A stretch of DNA of 64,000 nucleotides from the NCBI RefSeq assembly GCF_014649835.1, contig NZ_BMTU01000004.1:372001-436000 (forward strand), read 5' to 3'. This document shows, in pieces, positions 1 to 8,131 of this stretch (positions within the stretch are counted from its first letter, which is position 1; each line of letters begins with the position of its first letter). Source of the stretch: Streptomyces pilosus. GTDB taxonomy: Bacteria; Actinomycetota; Actinomycetes; Streptomycetales; Streptomycetaceae. A program made the translations under genes and the position numbers. The notes under the pieces were generated by a model, which was not told where the DNA came from, did no database searches, and saw nothing but the letters and a program-made list of their open reading frames with translations.

Positions 1-408
1 GCAGGCCGCGCCGATCATCCTGCCGGGCAGGCCCGGCGGGTAGTTGTCGAAGGCCTCGCAGGAGATCAGCACGAGCCGTGCCAGCCGCTCGGGGTGCCGG
101 GACGCGACCGTCTGGGCGCGTCCGCAGTCGCTCTCGACGAGGGTGACGTCCCTGAGGTCCAGCCGGTCGAGGAACTCCGCGATCAGTTCGTTGACCAGGT
201 CGGGCGTCGGCGGCCGGGTCATCGGTCTGCGGTGCGACCCGTAGGGCAGGGTCGGTGCGACGAGCCGGTGGCCGTCCCGCAGTCCTGCGATGACCTTCCG
301 CCAGACGGACGCGTCGTGCAGCAGCCCGTGCAGCAGCACGACGACCGGCCCCTCGCCTCCCGTGTCCTCGTACTCGACGGTGCCCGCGCTCAGCTCGATC
401 TCCGGCAT
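1..408 (-). CDS. alpha/beta hydrolase, 3' end outside window
   Basis: The first 136 codons of an alpha/beta-fold hydrolase read leftward off the window; the ATG is at 408. The oxyanion-hole motif LLHGLLHDASVW (about residues 28-39) is clear. At the nucleophile elbow, where most members have G-x-S-x-G, the protein reads VESDCGRAQ. If aligned with the GNDTGG elbow of haloalkane dehalogenases and epoxide hydrolases, this places an Asp at the nucleophile position and replaces the usual first Gly by Glu. It starts 28 bases after the RidA gene on the same strand, so it is probably the third gene of the acyl-CoA dehydrogenase-RidA operon and may act on a ring-opened or thioester intermediate. Function is inferred from context only; the His and acid residues lie outside the window. 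Confidence 0.8.
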   Translation of the reverse strand, partial: MPEIELSAGTVEYEDTGGEGPVVVLLHGLLHDASVWRKVIAGLRDGHRLVAPTLPYGSHRRPMTRPPTPDLVNELIAEFLDRLDLRDVTLVESDCGRAQTVASRHPERLARLVLISCEAFDNYPPGLPGRMIGAAC

Positions 409-436
409 ACGGCCACGCTAGGGCCTGTGCCGCCGG

Positions 437-835
437 TCAGGGCAGCAGGGCGAAGCCGTCGAGCTCGACCAGGGCGCGTTCGTCCCACAGACGGACCACC
501 TGGACGACCGCCATCGCCGGGTAGTCGCGGCCGGCCAGTTCCCGCCAGCGGCGGCCGACTTCGCGGGCGTGGGCGCGGTAGTCGGCGACGTCGGTGGCGT
601 AGACGGTGACGCGGGCCAGGTCGGCGGGGGTGCCGCCGGCGGCGCGCAGGGCGGTGAGGAGGTTGGCGAGGGCCCGGGTGAACTGCTCAGGCAGGGTGTC
701 GCCGACCACCTTGCCGTCCGCGTCGAGGGCGGTCTGGCCGGCCAGGAACACCAGCCGGGAACCGGTGGCGACGACCGCGTGGGAGAAGCCGGCCGGCGGG
801 GAGAGTTCGGGCGGGTTGACGCGCTCGGCGGTCAC
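437..835 (-). CDS. RidA/YjgF-family enamine/imine deaminase
   Basis: A 132-residue Rid-family protein of normal length. Family proteins hydrolyse reactive enamines or imines, releasing ammonia, and usually act as cytosolic trimers. The typical elements are visible: an N-terminal FSHAVVATGSRLVFLAGQTA strand region and a C-terminal VVQVVRLWDERALVELDGFA segment. The canonical RidA Arg that binds the substrate carboxylate is not obvious, so this is probably one of the diverged Rid subfamilies. The GTG start overlaps the stop of the acyl-CoA dehydrogenase gene by four bases (GTGA), so the two are translationally coupled. In an anthraniloyl-CoA type pathway the dearomatised intermediate is an enamine, which gives this protein a plausible job in nitrogen release; that is inference. 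Confidence 0.88.
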   Translation of the reverse strand: MTAERVNPPELSPPAGFSHAVVATGSRLVFLAGQTALDADGKVVGDTLPEQFTRALANLLTALRAAGGTPADLARVTVYATDVADYRAHAREVGRRWRELAGRDYPAMAVVQVVRLWDERALVELDGFALLP

Positions 836-1959
836 CGGTCCTCCAGTGTCTTGTACAACTCCTTGGCGATGATGCCCCGTTGCACTTCGCTCGCCCCCTC
901 GTAGATCCGGGGCGCGCGGACTTCCCGGTAGAGGTGTTCGAGCAGGTGCCCGCGTTGCAGGGCGCGCGCGCCGTGCAGCTGGACGGCCCGGTCGACGACG
1001 TACTGGGCGGTCTCGGTGGCCAGCAGTTTCGCCATCGCGGCGCGCCGGGGTACGTCACCGGCGCCCTCGTCGTACGCCGTGGCCGCCGCGTACACCATCA
1101 GCCGGGCGGCCTCCGTGCGCAGGGCCATCTCGGCGACCTGGTGGGCGACGGACTGGAGGTCCTTCAGCGGGCCGCCGAACGCCTCCCGGCGGGCGGTGTG
1201 CACGAGGGTCGCGTCCAGGGCGGCCTGGGCCATGCCGACGGCGAAGGCGCCGACGCTGGGCCGGAACAGGTTGAGGGTGTCCATGGCGACCCGGAAGCCG
1301 CCGTCCGGGTCGCCGAGGACGTCGTCGGCGGTCACCGGTACGGCGTCGAAGCGGAGGGTGCCGATCGGGTGCGGGGAGAGCATGTCGAGGCGGCTGCCGG
1401 TGAGGCCGGGCCGGTCGGCGGGGACGAGGAAGGCGGTCACGCCCCGGGCGCCGGCGCCGGGGGTGGTGCGGGCGAAGACGGTGCAGAAGTCGGCGTCGGG
1501 GGCGTTGGAGATCCAGCACTTCTCCCCGGTGAGCCGCCAGCCGGAGGGGCCGTCCGGACGGGCGGCGAGCGACAGCGCCGCCGCGTCCGACCCGGCGCCC
1601 GGCTCGCTGAGCGCGAACGCGGCGACCGCGCTGCCGTCACTCACCCGGGGGAGCCAGCGCTCACGCTGTGCGGGGGTGCCGTGGGCGTGCACCGGGTGGG
1701 CGCCCAGGCCCTGGAGGGCGAGCGCGGTCTCCGCCTCGGCACAGCCGCGGGCGAGGGACTCGCGCATCAGGCACAGGTCGAGCGCGCCGGAGGTGAAGAG
1801 GCGGGACAGCAGTCCCAGCGTGCCGAGTTCGGCGACCAGGGCGCGGTTGACGCGGCCGGGTTCGCCCTTCTCCGCGAGTGGCCGCAGCCGGTGCTCCGCC
1901 AGCGCGCGCAGCTCCGCGCACCAGGCGATCCGTGCCGGTTCGAGCGAGAATGCGGCCAT
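832..1959 (-). CDS. acyl-CoA dehydrogenase of aromatic-CoA cluster
   Basis: A 375-residue FAD-dependent acyl-CoA dehydrogenase with the expected family length. Visible hallmarks are the flavin/substrate loop ALSEPGAGSDAAAL near the middle, a CWISNA strand just after it, and the C-terminal YEGASEVQRGIIAKEL segment, whose Glu sits at the usual catalytic-base position. I chose the ATG at 1959 because the conserved N-terminal helix starts directly after it and an operator-like element lies 38-78 bases upstream. It is first in a leftward operon with RidA and a hydrolase, and divergent from the CoA ligase gene. In the aminobenzoyl-CoA pathway known from Azoarcus, an acyl-CoA dehydrogenase is part of the downstream beta-oxidation-like steps; that role is inferred here from the neighbours. 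Confidence 0.9.
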   Translation of the reverse strand: MAAFSLEPARIAWCAELRALAEHRLRPLAEKGEPGRVNRALVAELGTLGLLSRLFTSGALDLCLMRESLARGCAEAETALALQGLGAHPVHAHGTPAQRERWLPRVSDGSAVAAFALSEPGAGSDAAALSLAARPDGPSGWRLTGEKCWISNAPDADFCTVFARTTPGAGARGVTAFLVPADRPGLTGSRLDMLSPHPIGTLRFDAVPVTADDVLGDPDGGFRVAMDTLNLFRPSVGAFAVGMAQAALDATLVHTARREAFGGPLKDLQSVAHQVAEMALRTEAARLMVYAAATAYDEGAGDVPRRAAMAKLLATETAQYVVDRAVQLHGARALQRGHLLEHLYREVRAPRIYEGASEVQRGIIAKELYKTLEDR

Positions 1960-1996
1960 CGCCGGTCCCTTCCCTCGCCGCTGGGGCACTCCCGAG

Positions 1997-2037
1997 GTTA
2001 TCGCGGACCGTTGACTGCCGTCACCAACACGATACGC
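1997..2037. promoter_or_regulatory. conserved operator/promoter element, copy A
   Basis: The 117-base gap between the divergent acyl-CoA dehydrogenase and CoA ligase genes holds a block that recurs, with few changes, at 7857-7899 upstream of the enoyl-CoA hydratase operon. The shared parts are GTTATC, a central TGACTGCCGTCA (inverted half-sites TGAC/GTCA, four-base spacer) and CGATACGC. TTGACT at 2011 with TACGCT 16 bases downstream could be a rightward promoter; on the other strand GATAAC is a possible -10 for the dehydrogenase. The likely ligand is the PaaX-family regulator encoded at 3722. Confidence 0.6.
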
Positions 2038-2076
2038 TCCTGGTGCGAGCCCACCACGCCAAGGGGGCGAACCGTC

Positions 2077-3687
2077 ATGAATCCACGGGCCACCGCGCAC
2101 GTCGACACCTTCGCCCGCGACCACCTCCCGCCACCGGACCAGTGGCCCGAGCTCCGCTTCGACCTGCCGGAGCTGGACTATCCCGAGCGGCTGAACTGCG
2201 CCGCCGAGCTGCTGCACGGCCCGCCCGGCGACCGCCCCGTCTTCCGCACGCCCGACGGCACCCCGTGGACGTACGACGAGCTGCGGGCCCGGGTCGACCG
2301 GCTCGCGCACCTGCTCAGCGGGGACCTCGGGGTCGTCCCGGGCAACCGGGTACTGCTGCGCGGGCCCACCACGCCGTGGCTGGCCGCGTGCTGGCTGGCG
2401 GTGCTGAAGGCGGGCGCGGTCGCGGTCACCGTGCTGGCCCAGCAGCGTCCGCACGAGCTGAGCACGATCTGCAGGATCGCCCGGGTCGGCCACGCCCTGT
2501 GCGACGCGCGGTCGGTCGACGACCTCGCCAAGGCCGGGGTCCCGGGCCTGCGCATCGCCACCTACGGCGGCGGCTCCCCGGAGGACCTGCTGAACCGTCC
2601 GGCGCCCGGCACGCCGTACGAGGCGGTGCCGACCGCCGCGGACGACGTCGCGCTGATCGCCTTCACCTCCGGCACCACCGGGCGGCCCAAGGGCTGCATG
2701 CACGTCCACCGGGACGTGCTGGCGATCGCGGACACCTTCTCCCGGCACGTCCTCAAGCCGGTGGCGGACGACGTGTTCGCGGGCAGTCCGCCGCTCGGCT
2801 TCACCTTCGGGCTCGGCGGGCTCGTGGTGTTCCCGATGCGTGCCGGAGCCAGCGCCCTGCTCCTCGAACAAGCCCACCCCGGGCAGCTGTTGCCGGCGAT
2901 CGCGCAGCACCGGGTGTCGGTGCTGTTCACCGCGCCCACCGCCTACCGGGCGATGCTCGGCGAGGCGGACGGCCACGACCTCTCCTCGCTGCGCCGCTGT
3001 GTGTCCGCGGGCGAGAACCTGCCCGCCGCCACCTGGCACGCCTGGCACGAGCGCACGGGGCTGCGCATCATCAACGGCATCGGCGCCACCGAGCTGCTGC
3101 ACATCTTCGTCTCCGCCGCCGACGAGCACATCCGGCCCGGCACCACCGGGGTCCCGGTGCCCGGGTGGCAGGCGCGCGTGCAGGACGCGGACGGCACCCC
3201 CGTGCCGGACGGGGAGCCGGGCCTGCTCGCGGTGCGCGGCCCCGTCGGCTGCCGCTACCTCGCCGACCCGCGCCAGCGGGAGTACGTGCGCGGCGGCTGG
3301 AACATCACCGGGGACACCTATGTCCGCGACCCGGACGGCTACTTCCGGTACGTGGCCCGCGCCGACGACATGATCATCTCGGCCGGGTACAACATCGCGG
3401 GCCCGGAGGTGGAGGACGCGCTGCTGCGCCACCCGGACGTCGTGGAGGCGGCCGTGGTGGGACGGCCCGACGAGGCGCGCGGCCAGGTCGTGGTGGCGTA
3501 CACGGTCCTCAGGGAGGGCGCCGGGTGCGACGCCGAAGCCCTGCGGGCCTTCGTGAAGTCGGAGCTGGCGCCGTACAAGTGCCCGCGCGAGATCGTGTTC
3601 CTGGACGCGCTGCCCCGCACGGCCACCGGCAAGCTCCAGCGGTTCCGGCTGCGCGCCCCCGCGGGCACCGTGGACGACCAGCGCTGA
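2077..3687 (+). CDS. aromatic acid CoA ligase (benzoate/2-aminobenzoate type)
   Basis: A 536-residue adenylate-forming enzyme that would activate an aromatic carboxylate with ATP and coenzyme A. The AMP-binding P-loop FTSGTTGRPKG lies near residue 198, the GIGATELLHIF motif follows, then WNITGDTYVRD, and the C-terminal catalytic Lys is in TATGKLQR near residue 516. The GIGATE and LHIF wording is typical of the benzoate/aminobenzoate CoA ligase branch rather than of fatty-acid ligases. The ATG at 2077 follows the shared operator, and the next gene is a PaaX regulator on the same strand 34 bases downstream. Substrate is inferred: 2-aminobenzoate or salicylate fit best with the monooxygenase/reductase encoded nearby. 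Confidence 0.85.
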   Translation: MNPRATAHVDTFARDHLPPPDQWPELRFDLPELDYPERLNCAAELLHGPPGDRPVFRTPDGTPWTYDELRARVDRLAHLLSGDLGVVPGNRVLLRGPTTPWLAACWLAVLKAGAVAVTVLAQQRPHELSTICRIARVGHALCDARSVDDLAKAGVPGLRIATYGGGSPEDLLNRPAPGTPYEAVPTAADDVALIAFTSGTTGRPKGCMHVHRDVLAIADTFSRHVLKPVADDVFAGSPPLGFTFGLGGLVVFPMRAGASALLLEQAHPGQLLPAIAQHRVSVLFTAPTAYRAMLGEADGHDLSSLRRCVSAGENLPAATWHAWHERTGLRIINGIGATELLHIFVSAADEHIRPGTTGVPVPGWQARVQDADGTPVPDGEPGLLAVRGPVGCRYLADPRQREYVRGGWNITGDTYVRDPDGYFRYVARADDMIISAGYNIAGPEVEDALLRHPDVVEAAVVGRPDEARGQVVVAYTVLREGAGCDAEALRAFVKSELAPYKCPREIVFLDALPRTATGKLQRFRLRAPAGTVDDQR

Positions 3688-3721
3688 TGCCGGGGAACGG
3701 CGCCCGCGGGCACGACTTAAG

Positions 3722-4546
3722 ATGATCAACGTGTCCGACCAGCATGCTCCACGGTCTCTGATCGTCACCTTCTACGGCGCGTACGGCCGCTTCGCGCCGG
3801 GCCCGGTGCCCGTCGCCGAGCTGATCCGGCTGCTGGCCGCGGTCGGCGTGGACGCCCCGTCCGTGCGCTCCTCGGTGTCCCGGCTGAAGCGGCGCGGACT
3901 GCTCCTCCCCGCGCGCACCGCCCGGGGCGCCGCCGGTTACGCACTGTCGCCCGACGCACGCCAGTTGCTGGACGACGGCGACCGCCGCATCTACACCACC
4001 GCGTCGCCGGCGGACGAGGGCTGGGTCCTCGCGGTGTTCTCCGTGCCCGAGTCCGAGCGGCAGAAGCGGCACGTCCTGCGCTCCCGCCTGTCCGGCCTGG
4101 GGTTCGGCACGGCGGCGCCCGGTGTGTGGATCGCGCCCGCGCGGCTGTACGAGGAGACCAGGCACACCCTGGAGCGGCTGCGTCTCGACGGATACGTCGA
4201 CCTCTTCCGCGGCGAGCACCTCGGCTTCGCCCCCACCGCGGAGGCGGTCGCCCGCTGGTGGGACCTGGCGGGGATCGCGGGGCGGCACGAGGCGTTCCTC
4301 GGGCGCCACGCGCCGGTGCTGCGGGCCTGGGAGCGGCGCACGGACACCCCGCCCGAGGAGGCGTACCGCGACTACCTCCTCGCCCTGGACTCCTGGCGCC
4401 ACCTCCCCTACGCCGATCCCGGCCTGCCCGCCGCGCTGCTCCCCGCCGACTGGCCCGGTACCCGCTCGGCGGCCGTCTTCGGCGCGCTGCACGAGCGGCT
4501 CCGTGACGCGGGAGCGGTCTACGCGGACCTGGAGACGGACGGCTGA
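3722..4546 (+). CDS. PaaX-family transcriptional regulator
   Basis: A 274-residue member of the PaaX family, which represses aromatic-CoA catabolic operons and is released by aryl-CoA thioesters in known cases. It has the winged-helix N-terminus (SLIVTFYGAYGRF, then SVRSSVSRLKRRGLL, about residues 12-65), the central domain with GWVLAVFSVPESERQKRHVLRSRL (here cut to its first part: GWVLAVFSVP, from about residue 100), and a C-terminal PaaX_C region. It follows the CoA ligase in a two-gene transcript and converges on the monooxygenase gene. The natural targets are the two copies of the conserved element at 1997 and 7857. Two start codons, ATG 3722 and GTG 3731, are both possible. Confidence 0.88.
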   Translation: MINVSDQHAPRSLIVTFYGAYGRFAPGPVPVAELIRLLAAVGVDAPSVRSSVSRLKRRGLLLPARTARGAAGYALSPDARQLLDDGDRRIYTTASPADEGWVLAVFSVPESERQKRHVLRSRLSGLGFGTAAPGVWIAPARLYEETRHTLERLRLDGYVDLFRGEHLGFAPTAEAVARWWDLAGIAGRHEAFLGRHAPVLRAWERRTDTPPEEAYRDYLLALDSWRHLPYADPGLPAALLPADWPGTRSAAVFGALHERLRDAGAVYADLETDG

Positions 4547-4561
4547 CCCCGGCGCCCGCTC

Positions 4562-4577
4562 CCGCGTGCCCACGCGG
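4562..4577. terminator. short hairpin between convergent genes
   Basis: A perfect seven-base inverted repeat (CCGCGTG / CACGCGG, two-base loop) fills the 31-base gap between the convergent PaaX and monooxygenase genes and touches the stop codon of the latter. There is no U-tract, as is common in Streptomyces. Confidence 0.4.
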
Positions 4578-6971
4578 TCAGTCGCCCAGCGTGAGCCGGG
4601 GTTTGGGGGCGTCGGTGCGTCCGGTCTGCGGCCGTCGGCTGCCCGCCCGGTACGGCAGGGGCCAGACGACGCCCGGGCCCTCGTAGCCCTGTTCGGCCGC
4701 CGCGTGCAGCGTCCAGTGCGGGTCGTAGAGGTGGGGCCGGGCCAGCGCGCACAGGTCCGTGCGTCCGGCCAGGAGCAGCGAGTTGACGTCGTCCCAGGAG
4801 GAAATGGCACCCACGGCGATCACCGGCACCCCGGCCTCGTTGCGCACCCGGTCGGCGAACGGCGTCTGGTACGAGCGGCCGAACTCCGGCTTCTCGTCGG
4901 CGACGACCTGCCCGGTCGACACGTCGATCGCGTCCGCTCCGTGCGCGGCGAAGGCACGGGCGACGGCGACGGCGTCCTCGGCCGTGGTGCCGCCCTCCGC
5001 CCAGTCGGTGGCGGAGATGCGGACGGTCATGGGCCGGTCCCCGGGCCACACCGCGCGCACCGCGTCGAAGACCTCCAGCGGGAACCGCAGCCGCTTCTCC
5101 GGTGAGCCGCCGTAGGCGTCGGTGCGGTGGTTGGTCAGCGGGGAGAGGAAGCCGGAGAGCAGGTAGCCGTGGGCGCAGTGCAGTTCCAGCAGGTCGAAAC
5201 CGGCCCGGGCGGCGCGGACGGCGGCGGCCGCGAACTGTTCCCGCAGGTCGGTGAGCTGGGCGCGGGACAGCTCCCGGGGGATCTGGCTGCCCGGCTTGTA
5301 GGGCAGCGGGGAGGCGGCGACGAGGGGCCAGTTGCCCTCGTCGAGCGGTTCGTCCATGCCCTCCCACATCGGCTTGGTGGAGCCCTTGCGGCCGCTGTGG
5401 CCGAGCTGCACGCCGATCGCGGTGCCGGGTGCCCCGGTGTGCACGAAGTCGGTGACGCGCCGCCACGCCTCGGCCTGCCGGCCGGTGTAGAGGCCCGTGC
5501 AGCCGGGGGTGATGCGGCCCTCCGGGCTGACGCAGACCATCTCGGTCATCACCAGCCCGGCACCACCGAGGGCGCGGGAGCCGAGGTGGACGAGGTGGAA
5601 GTCGCCGGGGACGCCGTCGACCGCCGAGTACATGTCCATGGGCGAGACGACGACCCGGTTGCGCAGGGTCAGCCCGCGCAGCCGGAACGGGGTGAACATC
5701 GGGGGCGTGCCGGGCGGGCAGCCGAACCCGCGCTCCACCGCCTCGGTGAAGCGGGGGTCGCGCAGCCGCAGGTTGCCGTGGGTGACGCGGCGACTGCGGG
5801 TGAGCAGGTTGAAGGCGAACCGGCGGGGCGGCTGCGCGAGATGGCGGGACAGGTCCTCGAACCACTCCAGGCTGGCCCGGGCCGCGCGCTGGGTGGAGGC
5901 CACCACGGGCCGGCGCTCCTCCTCGTACGCGCTCAACGCGGCCTGCACGGTCGGTTGTTCGCGCAGACAGGCGGCGAGGGCGAGGGCGTCCTCGACGGCG
6001 AGCTTGGTGCCGGAGCCGATGGAGAAGTGGGCGGTGTGGGCGGCGTCGCCGAGGAGGACGACGTTGCCGTGCGACCAGCGTGCGTTGACCACCGTGCGGA
6101 AGGTGGTCCACGCCGAGTTGTTGGACTTCAGCGGACGTCCGCCGAGCGCGTCGGCGAAGATCTTGGCGCAGCGCCCGACGGACTCCGTCTCGTCCATCGC
6201 GTCGAAGCCGGCCGCGCGCCAGACCTCTTCGCGCATCTCGACGATCACGGTGGAGGCGTCGGCGGAATAGGGGTAGCCGTGGAGCTGCATGACGCCGTGC
6301 TCGGTCTCGACGATCTCGAAGCGGAAGGCGTCGAGGGCGAAGTCGGCGGCGAGCCAGATGTAGCGGCAGCGGTGCTCGGTGATGCGGGGACGGAACACGT
6401 CCGCGAAGGCCTGCCGGGTGGAGCTGTGGACCCCGTCGGCGGCGACGACGAGGTCGTGCGTCCGCGCCAGCCGGGCGGGGTCCGGGGCCTCGGTGCGGAA
6501 GCGGAGCTCGACGCCGAGGGAGCGGCAGCGCTCGTGCAGGATCTCCAGCAGGCGGTGCCGGCCCAGCGCGGCGAAACCGTGTCCTCCCGAGGTGTGCAGG
6601 ACGCCCCGGTGGACGATGTGGATGTCGTCCCAGCGGGTGAAGTCCCGCTGCAGGGCGGCGTGGACGACGGGGTCGGCGTGTTCGATGCCGCCGAGGGTCT
6701 CGTCCGAGAGGACGACGCCGAAGCCGAAGGTCTCGTCGGGGGGGTTGCGCTCCCAGAGGGTGATGTCCCGGGCGGGGTCGAGCCGTTTGAGCAGTGCGGC
6801 GGTGTAGAGCCCTCCGGGGCCGCCGCCGATGACCGCCACGCCGAGGGGGCGGGCCGGCTCGTCGGACCGCCGCGGGCCGTCCGCCGCCGGGCGCGCCCGC
6901 CCGGCGGTGGCCCCGGGCGCGGGCCGGCCCCGCTCCCCCGCGGTCGGCGCGGGCTTCCCGGCCGGGGGCAC
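4578..6971 (-). CDS. fused flavin monooxygenase / old-yellow-enzyme reductase (salicylyl- or 2-aminobenzoyl-CoA type)
   Basis: A 797-residue two-domain flavoprotein. Residues about 40-390 form an aromatic hydroxylase with the dinucleotide motif VIGGGPGGL (near 47), the DG motif AADGVHSS (near 177) and the GD motif LLGDAAHTAHFS (near 305). Residues about 420-780 form an NADH:flavin oxidoreductase of old-yellow-enzyme type starting FTPFRLRGLTLRNR and including LGHSGRKGS. This architecture matches 2-aminobenzoyl-CoA monooxygenase/reductase and the bifunctional salicylyl-CoA 5-hydroxylases, which hydroxylate and then reduce the CoA-bound ring. I chose GTG 6971 because a GGGGGAGG ribosome binding site inside the end of the hydratase gene sits just before it; the frame is open further upstream but only opposite the hydratase. 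Which of the two substrates is used cannot be told from sequence by eye. Confidence 0.88.
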   Translation of the reverse strand: MPPAGKPAPTAGERGRPAPGATAGRARPAADGPRRSDEPARPLGVAVIGGGPGGLYTAALLKRLDPARDITLWERNPPDETFGFGVVLSDETLGGIEHADPVVHAALQRDFTRWDDIHIVHRGVLHTSGGHGFAALGRHRLLEILHERCRSLGVELRFRTEAPDPARLARTHDLVVAADGVHSSTRQAFADVFRPRITEHRCRYIWLAADFALDAFRFEIVETEHGVMQLHGYPYSADASTVIVEMREEVWRAAGFDAMDETESVGRCAKIFADALGGRPLKSNNSAWTTFRTVVNARWSHGNVVLLGDAAHTAHFSIGSGTKLAVEDALALAACLREQPTVQAALSAYEEERRPVVASTQRAARASLEWFEDLSRHLAQPPRRFAFNLLTRSRRVTHGNLRLRDPRFTEAVERGFGCPPGTPPMFTPFRLRGLTLRNRVVVSPMDMYSAVDGVPGDFHLVHLGSRALGGAGLVMTEMVCVSPEGRITPGCTGLYTGRQAEAWRRVTDFVHTGAPGTAIGVQLGHSGRKGSTKPMWEGMDEPLDEGNWPLVAASPLPYKPGSQIPRELSRAQLTDLREQFAAAAVRAARAGFDLLELHCAHGYLLSGFLSPLTNHRTDAYGGSPEKRLRFPLEVFDAVRAVWPGDRPMTVRISATDWAEGGTTAEDAVAVARAFAAHGADAIDVSTGQVVADEKPEFGRSYQTPFADRVRNEAGVPVIAVGAISSWDDVNSLLLAGRTDLCALARPHLYDPHWTLHAAAEQGYEGPGVVWPLPYRAGSRRPQTGRTDAPKPRLTLGD

Positions 6972-6973
6972 GG

Positions 6974-7801
6974 CTACCTCCCCCGCCACTTCGGGGGGCG
7001 CTTCTCGGTGAAGGCCGCGTGGAATTCCGCGTAGTCCTCGCCGTTCATCAGGAGGGCCTGGGTGGAGGCGTCCAGTTCGACCGCCGCCGCCAGGGGCATG
7101 TCGAGTTCGGCGGTGAGGAGGGCCTTGGTCTGGGCGTGGGCCAGGGCGGGTCCGTCGGCGAGGCGGCGGGCCAGGGACCGGGCGGCCTCGTCGGCGTGGC
7201 CCTCGTCCGTCAGCACGCTGATCAGGCCGATGCGCTCGGCCTCCGGTGCGCGGACCGACTCCCCCAGCATGAGCAGCCGGGTCGCGTGGCCGAGGCCCAC
7301 CACCCGGGGCAGCAGATAGGCCGCGCCCATGTCGCCGCCGGAGAGGCCGACCCGGGTGAAGAGGAAGGCGAAGCGGGCGCCCGCGTCGGCGACCCGGAAG
7401 TCGGCGGCCAGGGCGAGGACCGCGCCCGCGCCCGCCGCCACCCCGTGGATCGCGGCGATCACCGGGAACGGGCACTCCCGGACCGCCCGCACCACCTGGC
7501 CGGTCATCCGGTTGAAGTCGAGGAGCTGGGCGGTGTCCATGGAGAGGGTCGCGCCGATGATCTCGTCGACGTCGCCGCCGGAGCAGAACCCGCGCCCCTC
7601 GCCGGCCAGCACCATGGCCCGTACCGCGCGCTCCCGGGACAGCTCGGCGAGCAGGTCGCGCAGGTCGGCGTAGGCACCGAAGGTGAGCGCGTTGAGCCGG
7701 TCGGGGCGGGCGAGGGTGACGGTGGCGACGCCGTCGGTGAGATCGACGCGCAGATGCTCCCAGCGGGCGGTACGGGCGGCGGAACCGGTGAAGGGACTCA
7801 T
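6974..7801 (-). CDS. enoyl-CoA hydratase/isomerase
   Basis: A 275-residue crotonase-fold protein. The two oxyanion-hole segments are recognisable: GEGRGFCSGGDV (about residues 67-78) and AAIHGVAAGAGAVLALAADF (about 115-134). It is the first gene of a leftward two-gene operon; only two bases separate its stop from the GTG of the monooxygenase/reductase, whose ribosome binding site lies in its last codons. It would hydrate or isomerise the alicyclic or ring-opened CoA ester made by its partner. Note that ring-cleaving crotonases exist in related aryl-CoA pathways, so a hydrolytic role is possible too. Confidence 0.9.
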   Translation of the reverse strand: MSPFTGSAARTARWEHLRVDLTDGVATVTLARPDRLNALTFGAYADLRDLLAELSRERAVRAMVLAGEGRGFCSGGDVDEIIGATLSMDTAQLLDFNRMTGQVVRAVRECPFPVIAAIHGVAAGAGAVLALAADFRVADAGARFAFLFTRVGLSGGDMGAAYLLPRVVGLGHATRLLMLGESVRAPEAERIGLISVLTDEGHADEAARSLARRLADGPALAHAQTKALLTAELDMPLAAAVELDASTQALLMNGEDYAEFHAAFTEKRPPKWRGR

Positions 7802-8131
7802 GAGGGCGGCCTCCTCGGGCGGGCACTGCGCTGCTCACTGAGGTCTGCCCCACGAAGTTATCACCGATCGGTGACTGTCGTCACGGTCACGCGATACGCC
7901 GTTCGCGGCGGGCGGCGCGGACGGGCGGGGACCGCGCGTCCGTCACGAGTCGTCGACACGCCGGTAACGGTGGGGCCGGGCGTGCGCGGCGGGCCCGCCG
8001 CGCGGGTAGGCCGCCGGGTGCCGGGGCACGCGCCCCGGACGGCGCCCGGGCAGGGCCCCGGTGCCGCCCCCGAGCGGGGCGGCACCGGGTGCGCCGTACC
8101 ATTGACCGTTGAATGCAGGAGCACCCGCTCC
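7802..8131. other. 330-base intergenic region
   Basis: This is the divergent gap between the hydratase operon (left) and the ATP-binding protein gene (right). The only structure I can support is the conserved element at 7857-7899. The remainder up to 8131 is featureless GC-rich sequence apart from a GGAG ribosome binding site at 8118-8121 for the rightward gene. Confidence 0.6.
7857..7899. promoter_or_regulatory. conserved operator/promoter element, copy B
   Basis: Second copy of the element seen at 1997-2037, 56-98 bases upstream of the hydratase start and in the same orientation relative to its leftward gene. It contains a perfect 14-base palindrome TCACCGATCGGTGA (7861-7874) followed by TGACTGTCGTCA and GCGATACGC. 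Compared with copy A it matches almost throughout, with two extra bases before GATACGC. This is strong evidence for a shared regulator of both leftward operons. Confidence 0.65.

Noticed and set aside
880..2076. Open reading frame on the plus strand opposite the acyl-CoA dehydrogenase gene, continuous with the CoA ligase frame
   Set aside because: The encoded sequence is Gly/Ala/Arg/Val-rich with no domain, and it mirrors the codon bias of the minus-strand gene. The ligase starts at 2077.
6974..7853. Apparent N-terminal extension that would make the monooxygenase/reductase a 1091-residue protein
   Set aside because: The extension lies entirely on the enoyl-CoA hydratase gene in another frame and reads as low-complexity Arg/Pro/Gly. 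The GTG at 6971 has its own ribosome binding site.
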